Shown piece by piece: positions 1-9,943 of a stretch of DNA of 64,000 nucleotides. The stretch comes from Echinochloa phyllopogon (taxonomy: Eukaryota; Streptophyta; Magnoliopsida; Poales; Poaceae): assembly GCA_033239725.1 (NCBI GenBank), contig BTCW01000015.1, positions 7,261,501 through 7,325,500 on the forward strand. Direction: 5' to 3'. Position 1 is the first letter of the stretch. Each line of letters begins with the position of its first letter. The notes under the pieces are model-generated. The model was not told where the DNA came from. It saw only the letters and a program-made list of their open reading frames with translations, and made no database searches. Position numbers and translations under genes: made by a program.

Positions 1-1737
1 ACTCTGGTCAGTGGGTCCCATGTGTCAGTGACTCGCAGAGTATGACAGGTGGGTCCCATACGTCAGCGCTGTTAAAAGAAAAAGGAAAAAGAATAAACGA
101 TGGCTGGGCTGGAATTGGGCCGAAAGCGAATGGGCCGGAAGAGTTCAAGGGTGTTAAACAGACTTAACTTGCGAGATTCGGCCCACGAAGGGGCGGCTGC
201 TGGGTCTGGCCTCGGCGCGGCGCGACGCGCGCGCGGCGCGCACTGGAACGCGCCGGCGGCGACGGTCGGCGGCGGACCTCGCCGGAAAAGGCTCGGCTGG
301 GCTCAAGATCGGTCGGAAAAGCTTCACCAGGGTTAGGCGGTCACGGACTGGGTGAAAAGGGGCTTGGTTAGGGTTTGGCTTGGGCTTCCCGACGCGGACG
401 GCGGCGACGCGACCATGGCGCGACGACGGCCGGCAACGCGCGGGCGGAAACGGCTTGGGTTTGATTTGGTTTGGCTGGGTTTCGCACGCGCGACACCAAC
501 GCGAGTAGATGCGCGGCGTCACGGGCGTAGCAGGGGTGCGCGTGCGCGGGTCCACGGCTGCCCGTGGCCGCGACAGGGCCTCGGCGTTCGCGCGCGGGGC
601 GAGCAAGGCTCGGCCGCGGCGGGCCTCGGCTGCGGGGAACAAGCGACGGCGGGTTGCAAAGGGTTTAGCGGTGATGGGAACCTGCACAAGAAGATGCACA
701 GCACGAAGGCTGGCTCACAGGGGCTTGGCTTGGCACGGCGAGCACGAGCGGCGGCGCTCCGCCGGAAACAGAGAAGAAGGGGGCGAACGCGGTTAGCTCA
801 CCTAGGGTCACGTAGAGGTACGCTGCAGCTCGGGGTAGACTCGTCGTGGCTCGGCGGTGCTCGTGCGCTCGCTCCCGTCCCTGGTCCGGCTCCTCGTCGG
901 CGAGTCCACGGACGGCGGCGCTCCGGTGCTCGGTGGCTTCGCGGGGAAGGCGACTGGCTTCACTTCTTCTTGCTCCGACTGCTCCACACCCTTCCCCACT
1001 CCTCTCCCTCTCCTCTCTGCTCTCGAACTGGATCTGGATGGAACCCCGAAGGGCGGCGCGGCTTGGGGAAGAAGATGGCCGGTGGCGGGTTTTATAGGCG
1101 CTAGGGCTAGGGTTCGGCGGGCACGGACGGCGAGATGGGGAGCTCGAGCAGCTGCGGACACGCGGCGCGCATCGGACGGGCCGCACGGAGCGTGGGTGGT
1201 AGGGTCACGGGCGGCGCGTCGCGGGAGAGAGAGAGCGGGCGGCGTCGCGAGGAAGGAGACGCGGGGGAGGAAGATGACTGACAGGCGGGGTCCAGCGGTC
1301 AGCGGGTGAAGGCGGACGCGGCGGCGACGCGGAGAGAAGGTTGGGCCGAGCTGGGCCGAAAGGCCGGCTGGGCTGGCTGGGTCGCTGGCTCGGGTAGAAG
1401 AGTTTAGGGTGGAAAGATGGACTTTGGCTTCGGGAAAACGGCCCACGAACAGGAATAGGATTTGGAAATTAGTTTAGTCAATTAGAGTTTGAATTCAAAT
1501 CTAGAATTTGAATTCAAACCAACCAAAAATCCAAATAAATCCAAATAACTCCAAATCACACTATTTCATCCTTAGCACTTCAAATTGATTTTAAATTGAA
1601 TTTAAATTGCCTAAGAATTCAGGGAGCAAATAGAAGACACTCTTATATGTTGGTTGCATGCACTCAATTCCACCAAAAATTTTTAAATTCGAATTTTTGC
1701 ACTCAACAAAGCCTATAGGAATTTTAGGGTTGTTACA
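1..1737 (-). mobile_element. Partial Ty3/Gypsy LTR, reversed, cut by the window edge
   Basis: On the minus strand this begins TGTAACAACCCTAAAATTCC at 1737, the same kind of LTR start as the Gypsy element at 21045 (TGTAACACCCTAAAATTC). It then passes from an AT-rich head into a GC-rich leader with a TATA box near 1090. It interrupts the gag fragment that resumes at 1738. The far end lies outside the window, so TSD and internal domain cannot be judged. The long GC-rich reading frames on both strands (about 150-1446) are low-complexity shadows of an LTR leader, not genes. Confidence 0.7.
1090..1097 (-). promoter_or_regulatory. TATA box in reversed LTR
   Basis: The minus strand reads GCGCCTATAAAACCCGCC around this point, a good plant TATA context about 640 bp inside the LTR start. 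It is followed by the GC-rich leader expected of the R/U5 part. Predicted by pattern only. Confidence 0.5.
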
Positions 1738-2022
1738 TAATCTATCATCCATCATGCGAGTAATTTGCTGCATTAAATCAGAGGATTCGCCCGTTACCTT
1801 TGGAATCTCTTCGACGTGATCATCTGCCAACTTGAAAGCCGGCATGACGAATTCCTCTACTCTCTTGACAAGACCACCGCGATCTTTCTTGAAGCCCTTC
1901 AAGAATTGGGCCTGGAAGTGCTTCTCAGCAATCAAATATCGCTTTCGCTCCTCGTCCGTGAGCTCTTCCATCGTCGCGGTGATGATGTTGTCTTTGTCAA
2001 GGTCGCACTTTGATCCAGACAT
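1738..2022 (-). pseudogene. Ty3/Gypsy gag N-terminal fragment
   Basis: The reading frame starts at an ATG at 2022 (MSGSKCDLDKDN), 67 bp inside the 5' LTR, which suits a gag start. It contains an ELTDEERKRYLIAEKHFQAQ-like stretch typical of the N-terminus of grass Gypsy gag proteins, and ends abruptly at 1738 where another LTR begins. The open frame continues about 150 bp into that LTR by chance. No zinc knuckle, protease or RT remains. Gag family assignment rests on remembered similarity and is moderate. Confidence 0.5.
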
Positions 2023-2063
2023 ATCCGGAGTAGATTGAATCGGTTTTGGCACCAGATTAATCT

Positions 2064-2081
2064 TCCCCAGCGGAGTCGCCA
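2064..2081 (-). other. Primer-binding site of reversed LTR element
   Basis: The minus strand has TGGCGACTCCGCTGGGGA starting seven bases after the LTR end (2089). TGGCG starts are normal for plant Gypsy primer-binding sites. I have not matched it to a named tRNA. Confidence 0.6.
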
Positions 2082-2088
2082 AAAAGTA

Positions 2089-2613
2089 TGTTGACACGAA
2101 AACGCGCCAACAAACTCGAGATCGATCAAACGTGCAGCACGGCCGTCACAACGGCCAACTCCTGATCTCCCCGGGGCAAACCGGTCTGACCGGTTTACAG
2201 AACCGGTCTGACCGCTTCCTGTCGGGAGGTCGTGAAGACCTAGAAACCCAAGCTCGGGAGGGACCCCGTCGGAGCTCGAGCAATCTAGGGTTGTTCTAGG
2301 GTCGGCAGGCCACCTAGAACGCCTTTGAACGCTGTAGAGACGAGCAAAGAACAGAATATGGGTTTGGAAAAGGATTAGGGTTTGAGAGACAAAAAATAGA
2401 AGATAAAGTGTTTGATTCGATTGGAATACCTCAATCGGCCGTCTAGCCTTTATATTTATAGGCCGGGGAAGTCTTACCCCTTTCGAATAGATTACAATAT
2501 GGAATTAAACTCGGAATCCTAATCCTACTCGAATTACAGAACCAAAACCGGTCTGACCGGTTTGGCAAACCGGTCAGACCGGTTTGGCCCACGGCCCAAT
2601 TTGACCGTCAACA
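2089..2613 (-). mobile_element. 5' LTR (525 bp) of a truncated Gypsy element
   Basis: The ends are a perfect inverted repeat, TGTTGAC...GTCAACA. A primer-binding site and a gag fragment lie directly inside (plus-strand left), so this is the 5' LTR of a minus-strand element whose other parts are lost. It contains several copies of the palindromic motif ACCGGTCTGACCGGTTT near both ends. The second LTR is not in the window, so no TSD can be tested. Confidence 0.8.
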
Positions 2614-3714
2614 CTTATGTAGGGAAAAGTGGCCAGCATGGATGTGGAGGAACTTGAACAGAGGCGAACACTCGTGGCCGGCAAGTGTATTGCAGGTGCT
2701 CGACGGCGAGAGGAGTGGACAGGCGGTGCCGGCGAGTCTGCAGACCGCGAGAGATGCGGGGACGGTTGATCGGCAAAACTGAGCATGGACTAAAACATCG
2801 TAGTGCTCACCGTTGTCGCCGGTGACAAAAACCACGGCGATCGGAGACCAAACTCATTGGGGCCGGCGGCAGTTCAATTTTCGCATGGACTCCTGCAGGC
2901 GACGGCGAGACGAAGAATGGGTACTAGCAGAAGATACAGGGGAACAGACTGTCATAGGGAATCCCAAACGAAGGGACCTCCTTGTAAAGGAATCTATGGT
3001 GTGCCTTTTCCAGAGAAGAGTGACTCATATATATAGAGAGAAAAACTCATCATCTCCATGTCCATTAGCAATATGAGACTATCGATAGATTACCCCTTTT
3101 AATGGTAATGGGCTTTAGAGATATCCTACAACACTAATGAGCTTTGAAATTTGGCCCAATAAAGTGGTGGAATGAACTTAGGCTAAAACTAGGTTGAATT
3201 TGGGCCAAGGCTGGTCTACTAAGATTTAGAATGATTTTTATTCTCGGAATAATTAATTTCCTGGTTATAAAATAATTCCAGACAAGTCCAGAATTCATAT
3301 TAAAACCATGAAAAATACTCAAAAAATTACAAAAATCCTAGGAAAAAATCATAGAGATAGTTTTGGACATGAGGAACCCAAATAATGTATTTGGACCTCA
3401 CGAAAAGGATTTTAGCCTACTCCAAAAATTGAAATTTTCTCTAAGAAAAATAGGAGTAAATGCTAGAAAACTCTGAAAAATTCCCATTAGGCTTCTAAAC
3501 ACGTTTTTAAAAACTTTACACACATAAAGAAACTAATTGTAAGAAGCACACATTATTACCACGTATCTTATTTTAATTTAGAAAACAATTTTTTCCTATA
3601 GTAAATTCCCTATTAATTATATAAAGCTTGAGAAAATTATAGAAATTTGCGAAAATTATTGTATTAATTAGGCTACCTGTTCACATCCTAAAAATTGAAA
3701 TTTTAGGGTGTGAC
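2614..3714 (-). mobile_element. Reversed LTR fragment, TGTCACACCCTAAAATTTC family
   Basis: Read on the minus strand it starts TGTCACACCCTAAAATTTC at 3714 and is cut at 2613 by the previous LTR. The part from about 2900 to 3330 is clearly homologous to 46600-47271 (shared landmarks: a block with CCATTAGCAATRTGRGACTA and one with ACTAAGATTTAG). There are therefore two diverged copies of the same repeat in the window. No coding capacity is recognised. Confidence 0.55.
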
Positions 3715-3725
3715 AGAAAATAATA

Positions 3726-4318
3726 GAGGTAAAATATTCTAGACTATATGATAACACATATCAATCACATAATCGAAAATAAGATCGCCAATTGCTCTTT
3801 GCGAATATCTCTATTGCCACCACTTCCATAGCGTGACAAGTGGATATCGTCTCTTTCCACCTCATTTTGCCATAGCTTTCATAATCTAAACCAATATGTT
3901 CCCCTAAATATTGCTTGCATAAAAGACGTTATAGGTTTTTTTGTTAAAAATAATATCATCACGACATAGCCAGATAGACCAAACTATGGCTGCCACTCCC
4001 ACTAAGATTTTGCGCTTAGTGCTAGCACCTCTGTCACTTTGCCATAATTGCATAATATGTGCAATGCTTCTAGGTGTTTTGATATATAGCTAGCAATATC
4101 TATAATTTGCCAAACTGATTTAGCAAGGTAACAATCAAAGAAACTGTGTTGTATGGTTTCATTATGATTGCAAAAGACACATTTTGGGCTACCATTCTAG
4201 TTTCTTTTGACTAGATTATCCTTACTCAAGATTACCTCTCTTCCTAGGTACCAAAGGAAGATTTTTATCTTACGAGGGACTGTTAACTTCCATAGCCAAT
4301 TTCCTTGGAAAGAGATGG
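3726..4318 (-). pseudogene. LINE reverse transcriptase C-terminal (zf-RVT) remnant, part 1
   Basis: Minus-strand translation gives a LINE ORF2 tail: a WKLTVPRKIKIFLW stretch, then a zinc-binding zf-RVT motif with CVFC...ETIQHSFFDC. This is the domain that follows the RT core in plant non-LTR retrotransposons. A TAG stands where the family has a Trp codon (KRNWNG), so the copy is dead. The frame stops at 4318 because a 12.7 kb Gypsy element is inserted there. The missing upstream codons are found intact on the other side at 17037, in the same frame. Confidence 0.75.
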
Positions 4319-5459
4319 TGTAACGCCCGCGTTTCTAATCCCTGAAAAAAAAAATCACTAAATAACACACCCGGTAAAAATCCTTTCAAAATGTTTTACC
4401 GCCGAGCTCCCGTTTCCGCCAAATCCTCCCCGCCTTGTTATTCCCCCCCCCTCCTTTCCCTGTTCGCCTCTTTGTCACCACTCTCTTTTCCGTCCCGTCC
4501 CGCGTCGCCCGCTCTCGGGTCGACCGCCGGGCCCGTCTCTCGCTGACCGACCATCCCCGACGCCCGCCGTCCTTCCGCCGCGAATCCCGCCGGCTCTCCC
4601 CTCTCTTTTCCCCTCCCCTTTTCCCCTTTTCTCCTTTTCTTTTTCCTCTTCCTTTTTCTTTCTTTCCTTCCTTTTCTTCTTTCTTTTCCTTCCCTTTCTC
4701 CCTTCCTCTGTTTCCCCTGCCCCGAGAACTCTACTCCGCTCGCCGCCGACTGCCGGCCCCACCACCGCACACCCCTCTGCGCCCGTCCCCTACCCTGCTC
4801 ACCGCCGGCCCACCTTCCGCTCACCCCTCTCACCGCAGCCACCCTCGCTCGCGACATCGCCGCCGTGTCCGCCACCACTCCTCGGCCCCGCTCACCGCCG
4901 ACCACCGGTTCCCCGGCTGGCATCACCCCTCTGCCGCACCACCGCCGCTCTGACCACCGTACGTAGCGCTCGCGCGTGCACGCCACCGCCAGCTCGGTCG
5001 CGCGCGCCCAGCTCCGCTCCACACCACGCCACCACCGCTGCCGTGCCGCCTGCGCCATCCACCGGAGCACGCCGCCGTTGACCGCTCGCCTCTTTCCCCA
5101 ACGCCGCACGCAAGCCGCCCCTAACCAGAGCTCGTCGTCACTGAGCCGACCGCCGTGCACCGCTGCCGTGCCGCCCTCGCCAAGCCAGCGCCGACCATTG
5201 TCAAGCCGCAGACCCACCGCCGTCGTGACCACCACCGCCGCACTCGCCTGCACGTTACCGCCCGGCCCCGCCGCGGTCGCTTCGACGCGCCACCGCCCAC
5301 GCACCGTCACCTCACCTCGCGCACGCCATATCACGACGAGCACAGCGCCGCCGTACCAATCACGAGCGCGGTTCCCGGCCGCCATAACTCAGCCTGCCGG
5401 CCATCACCGACCGCCGAGCCCTCTCTCGTCGGCCCGCCTCCTCAGCTCACCTCCACGCC

Positions 5460-5467
5460 TATAAATA
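5460..5467 (+). promoter_or_regulatory. LTR promoter TATA box
   Basis: CACGCCTATAAATAGGC is a strong TATA context, conserved at 14750-14757 in the 3' LTR. It would place transcription start near 5490, leaving about 2.2 kb of LTR as transcribed R/U5. The assignment is by pattern. Confidence 0.6.
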
Positions 5468-6024
5468 GGCTCATCCACATCCCCTCCACCTCCACCAGCT
5501 CGTGCGCCACTCGATCCGCCTGCCCCACCGCCGCAACGCCGCCGCCATCACCTCCAGTACCACCGCCGCCGCCGCTCTTGTGAACCGGCCGCCTCACTCC
5601 ACCTCCGCCCGAGGTAGGACCACGGGTGAACTTGCCATGACCCCCTCTCTCTTTTCCCCGGGTCAATTTGACCCTTTGCCACAGCCATCGCCGGCAATCC
5701 GGTCGGGCAGCACCGCTGCCGCCGCTCCCCCCCCTTTCACTGTGTCGCGAGGAAGAAAGGCGCTTTTGCGCGTAACCCCCTGTCTTTTTCCCTTTTCGAA
5801 CCCGCAGTCCAAACTTAACCCCCCCTCTCTCTCGGGCACTTTGCACAAAACCCCCTGAACTTTTACCAAATCAACCCGCAGTCCAACGACCACTATTCCC
5901 TCTCTCTCTGTTGATTTCACCAGAGGCCCCTGGACTTTTCGGTATTTACAGAAAGGTCCTTTTCTTTATAAACAACCCCTAAACTCCACTAAACCCGTCA
6001 TTTCATGCGCCAAATTAATCCCGT

Positions 6025-7473
6025 TTGATCCCAAACTCCACCACAATATTCACCAATATATTTTCGCCAAATCCAACCAGTCCCTACTCAAAAATAATCG
6101 TGTCATCATCATTCGCTCTCGTTTTCCGTTCTTTCTTTCGGAGCTCCATAAAAGCTTTTTCTTTTATTTATTGGGTGTTTGCTGTGTGTGCCGTAGACTC
6201 CGCTGTGAACGAGGAAGGACTCGAGGAGGAGCAGTGCTACGAGCAGGAGATTGGAGACCAAGACCCCGGGCAGGAATCCCCCGAGGGTTGGGAGAACGGC
6301 AAGTGCAATCCCACCCTTTGATGCATATTGTTGTCCCCGTTTTTATAAACACAACCCATGGCCTGATTTATAAAACTTGCATAATTTTTTTGCTAAACCC
6401 GGTTGGATAGCCATACCTTGATTGCTATGACTGATTCCTTGACAACCTAGATTAATATTTAAATATGACAATGTTCTATTTGAATATTAGTCACTGCTAG
6501 GAATGTTTAGGAACTTTTTACCATTATACCCCCATAACAAATACTTGGTGTTTACAAAAGCAACCGTGTGCGTACCTTAAAATAAAAGAAATAATTTGTG
6601 TAGATAAAATGAGTACGCGTGTGGGATGATACAGACGGTATTTCCGTGTGAAATACCGAGGTGAGCTCGAACCGGTGTGGTTGAGCATGGTGGGAGTTGT
6701 CTATCCTATCACAAGTTTTGGGATGATGTTGATGTGTCATCTAGCCTAACCCATTTTTCTGTACCACCACTCGACCGTTGTATGTGGCAACGGCCTAGCA
6801 TAAATCCCACTAGTCGAGCTGCTGGTTATGTGGTGTGCTGGTGAGCAACAGAGGGCCATGGAGCCGGGGATACGGTCTATGTGAGGTATACCCCTGGTTA
6901 GAACCTCATTGGTAGGTTGCTAACCCCTGGTCGCGTCTGTGATAACTTGTCAGTCTAGCTATGGTGGGTAATGGCTTTGATAGGAGCTGCGCGGGCACTA
7001 AGGTGTTCTTGTTGTGGTAGCCTTTGTGGTTGTGTACACCTCTGCAGAGTTAAAACCTATCCGGATAGCTGTGTCCACGGTATTGGGCGAGTTACGGCTT
7101 GGTCACTTCACTAGTCCCCTGTTTTGGTGTATGAAAATGTTGGTATTTGATTGAGCTGAGAAATGTTTTGACATGGGCTACGATAGATGGGGAATCTGGT
7201 AGCAACAACATCTTGTACGAAAAAGTGTTACATTTACTGTTCCTTTTAAAAGTAATATTTGTGAAAACACATTGTGAAAACCAACCCCTTGCATGTGTAA
7301 TAAAATTTGCTTTGCTGCTAAATGAACCATGAGCCTTCCTTGTTACAATACTTGCATACTTCTGTTATACCCCTCCGTGGTTGTGGTTGCGCTTGCTGAG
7401 TACGTATGTACTCACCCTTGCTTAATCTGTTGCAGAGGCAGACCCGGACTTTGTGCCTGAGGATATCGTCTAG
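6025..7473 (+). other. Possible spliced acidic mini-ORF inside the LTR
   Basis: An open frame from 6025 turns strongly acidic (EEGLEEEQCYEQEIGDQD) and reaches G|GCAAGTG at 6298/6299, which fits a non-canonical GC-AG intron donor. At 7431-7435 there is a pyrimidine-rich tract ending TTGCAG. Joining 6298 to 7436 stays in phase and continues with an acidic tail (ADPDFVPEDIV) to a TAG at 7471-7473. Both parts are conserved in the 3' LTR. The true start codon is unclear; the first 50 or so residues look non-coding. Element 2's LTR also has a GGCAAGTG site at the equivalent place. Expression and function are unknown. Confidence 0.3.
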
Positions 7474-7740
7474 TGGGGTTCGTTCTGCACCCAACCTTTG
7501 CGTGTGTGTTAGGGCCACCCGCTGGAAGCCGCATGCGTTGCCACTCTGATGAAGACCTCTATGTTATCAACCTCTTTATCTGGAGCTTAGTGTTAGTTCT
7601 GTTTGTTGTGGCCCTGCAATGCCACCGTCTCCCGTAATGTTGTTGTTGTACTGAACTATCTGTTGTAATAATGTGAACCAGCATCCTGGGACTGGTATTT
7701 GTATCACATTAAGTTCTCTCTTTCGAGGGGACGCTTCAGG

Positions 7741-7752
7741 TGGTATCAGAGC
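7741..7752 (+). other. Primer-binding site, initiator tRNA-Met
   Basis: TGGTATCAGAGC, complementary to the 3' end of plant initiator tRNA-Met, begins two bases after the 5' LTR end. Confidence 0.9.
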
Positions 7753-7879
7753 CGATAGGTTGGCCGTAGGACGTACCCCTAGGATCTTGACCCTACCTAG
7801 TCTCCTCTCACCAGTTTGTTCTTGCCTAATCCTTTTCCCCCACACAAGTACTCACCGACGGCTTTTTGACTTGTTCCAG

Positions 7880-8644
7880 ATGGCCCAGCCGGTTGATGAG
7901 GGTTGGGGCGAAGGAGTCTACCCCGCAGAACCTGGCCTCCCCAAGTTGCTGCTACTCAGCCTGGAGCACGTTGGAGTCACAGAGATCCCCGAGTACTTTT
8001 GCCGGGAGTTCACCACCAATGGTACCCGTCGGTGCCGGATGTTCATTTTTGTGGGGAGGAGCTCGCTGTACAAGGAAGTGGCACCTTGGTTTGTCCACGC
8101 CACCGGCTACGACCACCCCAATGCCTACCGCAAAGCCGCAAGAAGAGCCCTAATGTGCCTCCGCACACTCTACAAGCAGTACCTTGTGGGGACCACGTTA
8201 GGTTTTACCCCACCTCTGGTGAGTGGAGGACGTGAGTGGATTGCTCAGATGAGAAACCTTGGGAGAGATGAAGATATGGAGGACACTGTATCCCACATGT
8301 CCATTTACCTCACTGGTTTGGACAGGCTGTACCGAGAGACATCGGGACAGCTGAGGCACCAGATCCGCAGAGCCGAGAAAGCGGAGAAGGAGTTGGAAGA
8401 AGTGAAGAGAGAGTTGGAGATTCAGAAGGTGACAGCTACTCAGGCTGTCAGTTCCCTAGCGGCTCAGCACGCTAGATGCCAGGCTTACTCTGAGTACATG
8501 GATAGGCTTGAAGCCTACAGAAGGGAGAATGGGTTGTTGGAAGGAGAGCCCGAGATGACCCACATGGATGCAGGCACACAGACCGAGGATGAAGTGCCAG
8601 AGTATCAGCTCCCCCTGAAGAAACGCCGAGTCTGCCTGGAGTAG
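7880..8644 (+). CDS. Extra ORF a (orf0-like) upstream of gag, 254 aa
   Basis: The chosen ATG at 7880 follows a pyrimidine-rich stretch and CAG, and opens MAQPVDEGWGEGVYP. The N-terminal 120 residues form a globular part (GTRRCRMFIFVGRSS, then a Y.KAARRALMCL helix); the last 90 are a charged coiled coil (AEKAEKELEEVKRELE). It is intact and has no similarity I recognise to gag, protease or RT. It is clearly related to the next ORF, sharing the order W..GV-P..PG...LL...LE..GV...P...REF/Y...GT.RCR...V...S, so the pair is a tandem duplication. Upstream ORFs of this kind have been reported for rice RIRE3/RIRE8 as orf0 (from memory). Function is unknown; the coiled coil suggests self-assembly. Confidence 0.7.
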   Translation: MAQPVDEGWGEGVYPAEPGLPKLLLLSLEHVGVTEIPEYFCREFTTNGTRRCRMFIFVGRSSLYKEVAPWFVHATGYDHPNAYRKAARRALMCLRTLYKQYLVGTTLGFTPPLVSGGREWIAQMRNLGRDEDMEDTVSHMSIYLTGLDRLYRETSGQLRHQIRRAEKAEKELEEVKRELEIQKVTATQAVSSLAAQHARCQAYSEYMDRLEAYRRENGLLEGEPEMTHMDAGTQTEDEVPEYQLPLKKRRVCLE

Positions 8645-8822
8645 AGTCCTAGTTTAGATTAGCACCTAGTCTAACTCCTCCTTGATGTAGAGTCTGTTGT
8701 ACCTAGCTAGCGCTTCCAGCTTAGCATCGATGTACTCATGATCCTTGTACCCTGCCATGTTATGCAATAAAGAACACCTTTTATCCTGCATCTGTTCAAT
8801 ATTTGTTTTCCCCTGGTTTCAG

Positions 8823-9671
8823 ATGGCGGAACAAGGATGGACCCAGGGAGTCTGCCCAGTCACACCGGGCTTCGCTAGCCTGTTGATCCCCGCGCTGGAA
8901 CGCCTCGGTGTACCTGAACGGCCGAGGTACTACAGCAGGGAGTATGAGCACCATGGGACCCAACGCTGCAGAGTGGTCATAGTTGTCGCCAAGAGTGACC
9001 TCCACCCTATCGAAGCATGGCGTACAACCGCCACAGGATTCAGACACCAGGACACCTACCCCTTGGCTCTCAGGAAAGCCCTCCGCTTCATGTGCGGAAT
9101 CTTTGAAAGGCACCTGGTCCCCACTCCAATGAGGTACTTCCCGCCGGTCGTCAGAAGTGCAGTCTGGCGAGCCCGCATAAGGAACTTGGAGCAGCGCCGT
9201 CAAGAGGAACCCATCCTGTACCAAGTGGTCACCTACCTCAATTCCTTGGACCAACTCTTTGACGAGCAGGCTGAACGCCTGAGGGAACAAACCTCCCGGG
9301 CTGAACAAGCAGAATTCTCAGTCCGCATGCACCAAGTCCAGGTGGCCCAAGCTGAAGCAAGAGCTGCTGCTGCCATCAGCAATGAGGCAGTCGCCCAAGA
9401 AAGCCTCAGGCAGGCTTGGGACCTGCGTATCCAGGATTGGACCAGAAGTGGAACGCCTGTTCCGGCAATTGGAGAACCCCATGTCCTACTTGGGACACCG
9501 ATCATGGCATGGGGAGAAATTGTGGGAAACCCACAGGCACTGTCGGGAACCCCAGCAGGATCACCGCCCGCCGAAGAAGGACCATCTAAGCCGCCTCGGG
9601 AGAATGGGACCTTGACCGAGGCTGAGCAGGCACGACTTGCACCGCCAGAGGAAAGCTCGCCTCGCGAGTAA
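8823..9671 (+). CDS. Extra ORF b (orf0-like paralogue), 282 aa
   Basis: It starts at 8823 (MAEQGWTQGVCPVTPG), directly after TTTTCCCCTGGTTTCAG, a strong plant 3' splice-site consensus. The first 130 residues parallel ORF a. A long Gln/Glu/Ala-rich coiled coil follows (EQAERLREQTSRAEQAE) and then a Pro/Gly-rich acidic tail. The coding frame is intact over 849 bp, longer than expected by chance in a damaged element. It sits 178 bp after ORF a and 272 bp before gag. Separate initiation after splicing is the simplest way to translate it. Its role is unknown. Confidence 0.7.
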   Translation: MAEQGWTQGVCPVTPGFASLLIPALERLGVPERPRYYSREYEHHGTQRCRVVIVVAKSDLHPIEAWRTTATGFRHQDTYPLALRKALRFMCGIFERHLVPTPMRYFPPVVRSAVWRARIRNLEQRRQEEPILYQVVTYLNSLDQLFDEQAERLREQTSRAEQAEFSVRMHQVQVAQAEARAAAAISNEAVAQESLRQAWDLRIQDWTRSGTPVPAIGEPHVLLGTPIMAWGEIVGNPQALSGTPAGSPPAEEGPSKPPRENGTLTEAEQARLAPPEESSPRE

Positions 9672-9943
9672 GCCCAGAGACAATCACTCAGATGGGGATG
9701 AAGCCAGCTTGGTCCGAAGAACTCTTGTATCCCTAGCAGTAGTTTCCCTGCCATGTCCTGTACCCCGCCCTGAAGTACGAGCCTTGTTGTAACCCCCCCA
9801 AGTGTTGTAGCCCTCAGCTGTTGGAATGGAACCTTGTGCGTTTGTGTGTTAGCTTGTGTGCTGTTCTGCCTTTTTAAAATGCGAACTAATCAACTTAAAC
9901 ATCATCTTAACCCAATCTCACGAAGGCCTTGCTCAACCTGCAG

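Larger units (their letters stand above)
4319..7738 (+). repeat. 5' LTR of Gypsy element 1 (3420 bp)
   Basis: TGTAACGCC...GCTTCA. The first kilobase has a C-rich and pyrimidine-rich tract (about 4440-4720) that makes long artefactual reading frames on both strands. A TATA box is at 5460. The 3' third is AT-rich, with a short hairpin TGAGTAC-GTAT-GTACTCA at 7398-7415. The matching 3' LTR is at 13609-17031. Confidence 0.92.

Noticed and set aside
352..1446. Several 150-250 codon frames on both strands in the first 1.5 kb
   Set aside because: High GC lowers stop frequency. The frames overlap each other and lie in an LTR leader with no conserved motif.
4438..5385. Long Arg/Gly-rich minus-strand open frame in the 5' LTR, and its twin at 13647-14675
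   Set aside because: It is the reverse of a C-rich and pyrimidine-rich LTR leader. It has no domain, and its repeat in both LTRs is expected from LTR identity.
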